From Firmicutes bacterium UBA3910 (GTDB taxonomy: Bacteria > Bacillota > Limnochordia > Darwinibacteriales > Darwinibacteriaceae): a DNA stretch of 8,954 bases. The notes under the pieces are model-generated. The model made no database searches and had not been told where the DNA came from. It was given only the letters and a program-made list of their open reading frames with translations. Below, piece after piece: positions 6,464 to 8,954 of this stretch (positions within the stretch are counted from its first letter, which is position 1; every line of letters starts with the position of its first letter). Where the stretch lies: the NCBI GenBank assembly GCA_002391465.1, contig DGFC01000138.1:1-8954 (forward strand), in the 5' to 3' direction. The position numbers were made by a program, and so were the translations under genes.

Positions 6464-8005
6464 ATGATGCGTTCCATGTTTGCCGGTGTCTCAGGCCTCA
6501 AGGCCCACCAAATCCGGATGGATGTCATCGGCAACAACATTGCGAATGTAAATACCGCGGGGTACAAATCTTCGCGGGCTACCTTTCAAGAAATGCTCAG
6601 TCAAACGATCCGTAGTGCCACTGCCCCAAGTGAGCAGCGGGGAGGGACAAACCCCCAACAAGTTGGCTTAGGTACTGCGCTAGGGTCGATTGACGTTAAA
6701 CACACACAGGGTAACACCCAATCTACAGGTTATTTAACCGACTTGGCAATTGAGGGGGACGGTTTCTTTGTCCTTGGTGAAGGCGAAAACCGTCAATACA
6801 CCAGGGCAGGGATTTTCGGTTTGGACAACGGTACCGATGGCAATCTTGTCTCCCTTGTGAACGGACAGCGGGTCCTTGGTTATCTGGCCGATGATACAGG
6901 AGAAATCAACCTCCGCGGTCAGATGCAGCCCCTTTACATTTCGGCCACTGAATCGATTGAGCCCAGGGCAACCACGGAGATAATCTTTGGCGGTAATCTG
7001 GATCAGCGTTACAGCAGCGCGGATGACCCTGTAAAACGTACCGTTCAGGTATATGACTCCCTCGGCAAAGAACAGACCATTGTGCTCAGTTTTCACCGCC
7101 AGGGAGTAGATGAAATCAACGAATGGCGCTGGGAAGCAAGCTGGTCACTGTTCAGTACTGCCATTCCAGCCCACGATTCTGTGTTGGAGATGAATGAGAG
7201 CTATCTGGTCCATGACAACGGCCTGTACAAGGTGCCGAGCCTTTTCGACTTCGACGGATACGATCCCACTACTTTTGATCCAACGGATCCCAGTGTGACT
7301 TTGGTTGCCACCAGTCAAGACGGTCGAATCTGGGTAGATGAGAGCGGACACGAAAATCGCTTTGAATTCGAGAAGGTGCTGGACAATGGGATGAAACTTG
7401 AAGCGACCGGATCTGATGGTCGGTTGTTTCTCACCGGTGAGGAAGTGTTGGTTGGTTTTGACGACGACTACAGAATTACGTTCAATGCAGACGGAAGCTA
7501 CAGTGGTCTCCAACCGGATGAAATGAATGAAATCACGTTCAATCCGGCCAGCGCCAATCCACTCCGGATCGTGCTAGACTTCTCCCAGTTTACCCAGTAC
7601 GCGGACACCTTCACGGGCAAGTTCTTGAGCCAAGACGGCTACCAAAACGGTGCTTTGGAGAGCTATGCCATCGACCAGAATGGTATTATTGTTGGGAGCT
7701 TCTCCAATGGGCTCACCCGCAATCTGGGCCAGATTGCACTGGCTCGCTTTACCAATCCGGCAGGCTTGGAGAGGATAGGCTCGACTATGTTCATTGAGAC
7801 TCCCAACTCCGGTACTGCCCAGATCGAAGCGGCTGGTCAACCCGGATACGGTACAATTTCTCCCAGTTCTTTGGAGATGTCCAACGTGGATCTCAGCGAG
7901 GAATTCACTGAGATGATCATCACACAGAGGGGTTTCCAGGCCAACTCGAGAATTATTACATCGTCCGATGAGATGCTGCAGGAATTGGTGAATTTGAAAC
8001 GATAG
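6464..8005 (+). CDS. flgE: Flagellar hook protein FlgE
   Basis: FlgE polymerises outside the cell into the curved hook that joins rod and filament. It is exported by the FliH/I/J system and capped by FlgD. The 513-residue protein starts MMRSMFAGVSGLKAHQ and carries the rod/hook N-terminal signature GNNIANVNTAGYK at 23-35. The conserved block YLTDLAIEGDGFFVLGEG follows. A variable middle part (about 200-350) probably forms the surface D2/D3 domains. A FlgE-type region runs from LRIVLDFSQFTQYADTFTG to ARFTNPAGLERIGSTMF. The axial C-terminal helix is EFTEMIITQRGFQANSRI with the tail DEMLQELVNLKR. Two ATGs (6464 and 6467) are possible; AAAGGAGG at 6447-6454 fits 6464 better. There is no cysteine. 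A 79-nt leader with two possible hairpins precedes it, the longest intergenic gap in the window. Confidence 0.97.
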   Translation: MMRSMFAGVSGLKAHQIRMDVIGNNIANVNTAGYKSSRATFQEMLSQTIRSATAPSEQRGGTNPQQVGLGTALGSIDVKHTQGNTQSTGYLTDLAIEGDGFFVLGEGENRQYTRAGIFGLDNGTDGNLVSLVNGQRVLGYLADDTGEINLRGQMQPLYISATESIEPRATTEIIFGGNLDQRYSSADDPVKRTVQVYDSLGKEQTIVLSFHRQGVDEINEWRWEASWSLFSTAIPAHDSVLEMNESYLVHDNGLYKVPSLFDFDGYDPTTFDPTDPSVTLVATSQDGRIWVDESGHENRFEFEKVLDNGMKLEATGSDGRLFLTGEEVLVGFDDDYRITFNADGSYSGLQPDEMNEITFNPASANPLRIVLDFSQFTQYADTFTGKFLSQDGYQNGALESYAIDQNGIIVGSFSNGLTRNLGQIALARFTNPAGLERIGSTMFIETPNSGTAQIEAAGQPGYGTISPSSLEMSNVDLSEEFTEMIITQRGFQANSRIITSSDEMLQELVNLKR

Positions 8006-8019
8006 GTCGTCAACTAGGC

Positions 8020-8039
8020 GGGGCCGTTAATTCGGCCCC
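8020..8039 (+). terminator. GC-rich hairpin after flgE, weak or partial terminator
   Basis: GGGGCCG (8020-8026) and CGGCCCC (8033-8039) form a perfect 7-bp stem with the loop TTAATT, 15 nt after the flgE stop. Only two T's follow before AGACC, so termination is probably incomplete, if it occurs at all. It could reduce read-through from flgE into motA-motB or protect the 3' end of an upstream mRNA. No clear promoter is seen between it and motA. Confidence 0.5.
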
Positions 8040-8070
8040 TTAGACCATAACAGAAACGGAGTGCGAATAC

Positions 8071-8877
8071 ATGGATCTGGCAACACTTTTGGGACTCATC
8101 ATTGGCATGGTGTTGATGGTGGTTTCCATTATCATGGAGGGAGATATTTCGCTGTACTGGAGTTTTTCCAGTATTCTGATCGTCTTTGGCGGCACATTTG
8201 CAGCGATTATGGTCAACTTCTCCATGGAACAGGTACTGAGTGTCATACCTCTACTGCGGGTTGCTTTTTCTCGGCATAAGACGAACAATATTGAGGTGAT
8301 AGACACTTTAGTTGAGTTTGCCGAGACTTCCCGGCGTGAAGGCCTGCTGGCTTTGGAAGAGAAAGCAGCTGCACTCAATGAACCGTTTTTGGAGAAGGGT
8401 ATCCAACTGGTGGTTGACGGTACCGACGCGGAACTTGTCCGCAACATTCTCGAGATTGAGCTGGATTTTTTGGATGAGCGGCATCGTCTAGGCCAAAGCA
8501 TTTTTGAGCAAATGGGGGCACTGTCCCCTGCTTTTGGTATGATCGGGACACTGATTGGACTAATCGCTATGTTGGGACATCTTGATAGTCCGGATCAAAT
8601 CGGTATGGGCATGGCTGTTGCCTTAATCACTACCCTTTACGGGGCAGTGGCAGCTAACCTCATCTTTATTCCTATTGCGGGCAAGCTCAAACTCAAGAGT
8701 GATGAGGAAATTTTGATTAAGCAAGTGATGATAGAAGGGATTTTGTCAATTCAAGCTGGGGAAAACCCCCGTATCGTGGAAGAGAAGTTGAAGTCTTTCC
8801 TTGCTCCGGGTGAAAGGGAGGAATCGGAACGACGTCTAGGAGATTCGTCAGTTGAAGGAGTGACTGCCGATGCGTAG
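8071..8877 (+). CDS. motA: Flagellar motor stator protein MotA
   Basis: MotA forms, with MotB, the ion-driven stator complex that turns the rotor through contact with FliG. The 268-residue length is typical of Gram-positive MotA. Four membrane helices are visible: about 4-22, 31-49, 150-170 and 178-200. The large cytoplasmic loop contains ETSRREGLLALEEKA (85-99), which holds the conserved Arg (88 or 89) and Glu (96 or 97) that interact with FliG. The third helix has LSPAFGMIGTLIGLI with its conserved Pro153, and the fourth ends in LIFIPIAGKL with Pro201. The acidic C-terminal tail (from about 246) is variable. ATG 8071 has a modest GGAGTG site (8058-8063). The stop overlaps motB by 8 nt, supporting coupled stator synthesis. 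Whether the driving ion is H+ or Na+ cannot be judged here. Confidence 0.97.
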   Translation: MDLATLLGLIIGMVLMVVSIIMEGDISLYWSFSSILIVFGGTFAAIMVNFSMEQVLSVIPLLRVAFSRHKTNNIEVIDTLVEFAETSRREGLLALEEKAAALNEPFLEKGIQLVVDGTDAELVRNILEIELDFLDERHRLGQSIFEQMGALSPAFGMIGTLIGLIAMLGHLDSPDQIGMGMAVALITTLYGAVAANLIFIPIAGKLKLKSDEEILIKQVMIEGILSIQAGENPRIVEEKLKSFLAPGEREESERRLGDSSVEGVTADA

Positions 8878-8929
8878 GCGGCCCCGCGAACAACAGGGTG
8901 GCAGCGCATCGTGGATGCTTACATATGGC
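8870..8929 (+). CDS. motB: MotB stator protein, N-terminal fragment cut at contig end
   Basis: MotB pairs with MotA, conducts ions through its single membrane helix, and anchors to peptidoglycan. Only the first 20 codons are genuine (MRRRPREQQGGSASWMLTYG). The basic N-terminus followed by SWMLTYG matches the MotB opening, normally continued by a segment containing the essential Asp. From codon 21 the sequence turns into Nextera adapter, giving LSLIHI and a false stop at 8948-8950; these residues are artefact. The ATG at 8870 overlaps motA by 8 nt and has AAGGAG at 8855-8860. The rest of the gene, and probably fliL and fliM, would lie beyond this contig. Confidence 0.85.
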
Positions 8930-8954
8930 CTGTCTCTTATACACATCTGACGCC
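8930..8954. other. Nextera/Tn5 mosaic-end sequencing adapter (artefact)
   Basis: Bases 8930-8948 equal the 19-bp mosaic end CTGTCTCTTATACACATCT, and GACGC (8949-8953) continues into the reverse complement of the Read 1 transposase adapter. The final base (8954, C) departs from it. This is library sequence left at the contig edge, not genomic DNA. Read on the minus strand it gives the known contaminant peptide MYKRQ. Confidence 0.97.

Noticed and set aside
8717..8944. Minus-strand open frame starting MYKRQ at the contig end.
   Set aside because: Its start is inside the Nextera adapter, and the rest is antisense to motA and motB.
1..8954. Hidden defence, mobile or biosynthetic system within the operon.
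   Set aside because: Genes are tightly packed with gaps of at most 79 bp, all recognisable as flagellar, with no inserted ORF, transposase, terminal repeats or composition break that I can see.

Overview
The window is one strand-consistent stretch of a flagellar (fla/che-type) operon from a bacterium that is most likely a Bacillota (Firmicutes) member of Clostridia or Limnochordia type. The evidence is the gene order (fliG-fliH-fliI-fliJ-motE/ylxF-fliK-flgD-TIGR02530-flgE-motA-motB), a short FlgD of the Gram-positive kind, strong GGAGG-type ribosome binding sites, and GTG/TTG starts. Base composition is moderate. All genes are on the + strand, and nothing on the minus strand looks real. Taxonomy below phylum cannot be read reliably from this window.

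Layout. 1-801 is the 3' part of fliG (rotor/switch ring; about 70 N-terminal residues lie outside). 794-1543 is fliH and 1527-2864 is fliI (export ATPase and its regulator); fliG, fliH and fliI overlap. 2876-3298 is fliJ (ATPase stalk). 3311-3862 is a MotE/YlxF-like membrane protein with a coiled coil and an MgtE_N-like tail. 3885-5549 is fliK (hook-length ruler), whose start codon is problematic. 5562-5990 is flgD (hook cap) and 5995-6384 is a small conserved protein of the TIGR02530 flagellar operon family. A 79-bp leader with two potential hairpins precedes flgE (hook, 6464-8005). A 65-bp gap with a GC-rich hairpin then precedes motA (8071-8877), and motB starts at 8870.

The genes form a functional series. 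FliG carries torque and the switch. FliH, FliI and FliJ energise type III export. FliK, FlgD and FlgE are export substrates that build a hook of set length. MotA and MotB form the stator that drives FliG. The usual small gene flbD/swrD between flgE and motA is absent here.

The window ends in non-biological sequence. From 8930 onward it matches the Nextera (Tn5 mosaic end) adapter, so motB is cut by the contig edge and not by a natural stop. I found no mobile element, tRNA/rRNA, CRISPR or clearly novel system. The items most worth a second look are the adapter, the fliK start (a perfect Shine-Dalgarno placed for an ATA codon), a strong sigma-28/sigma-D-like promoter motif inside fliH, and the hairpins flanking flgE.
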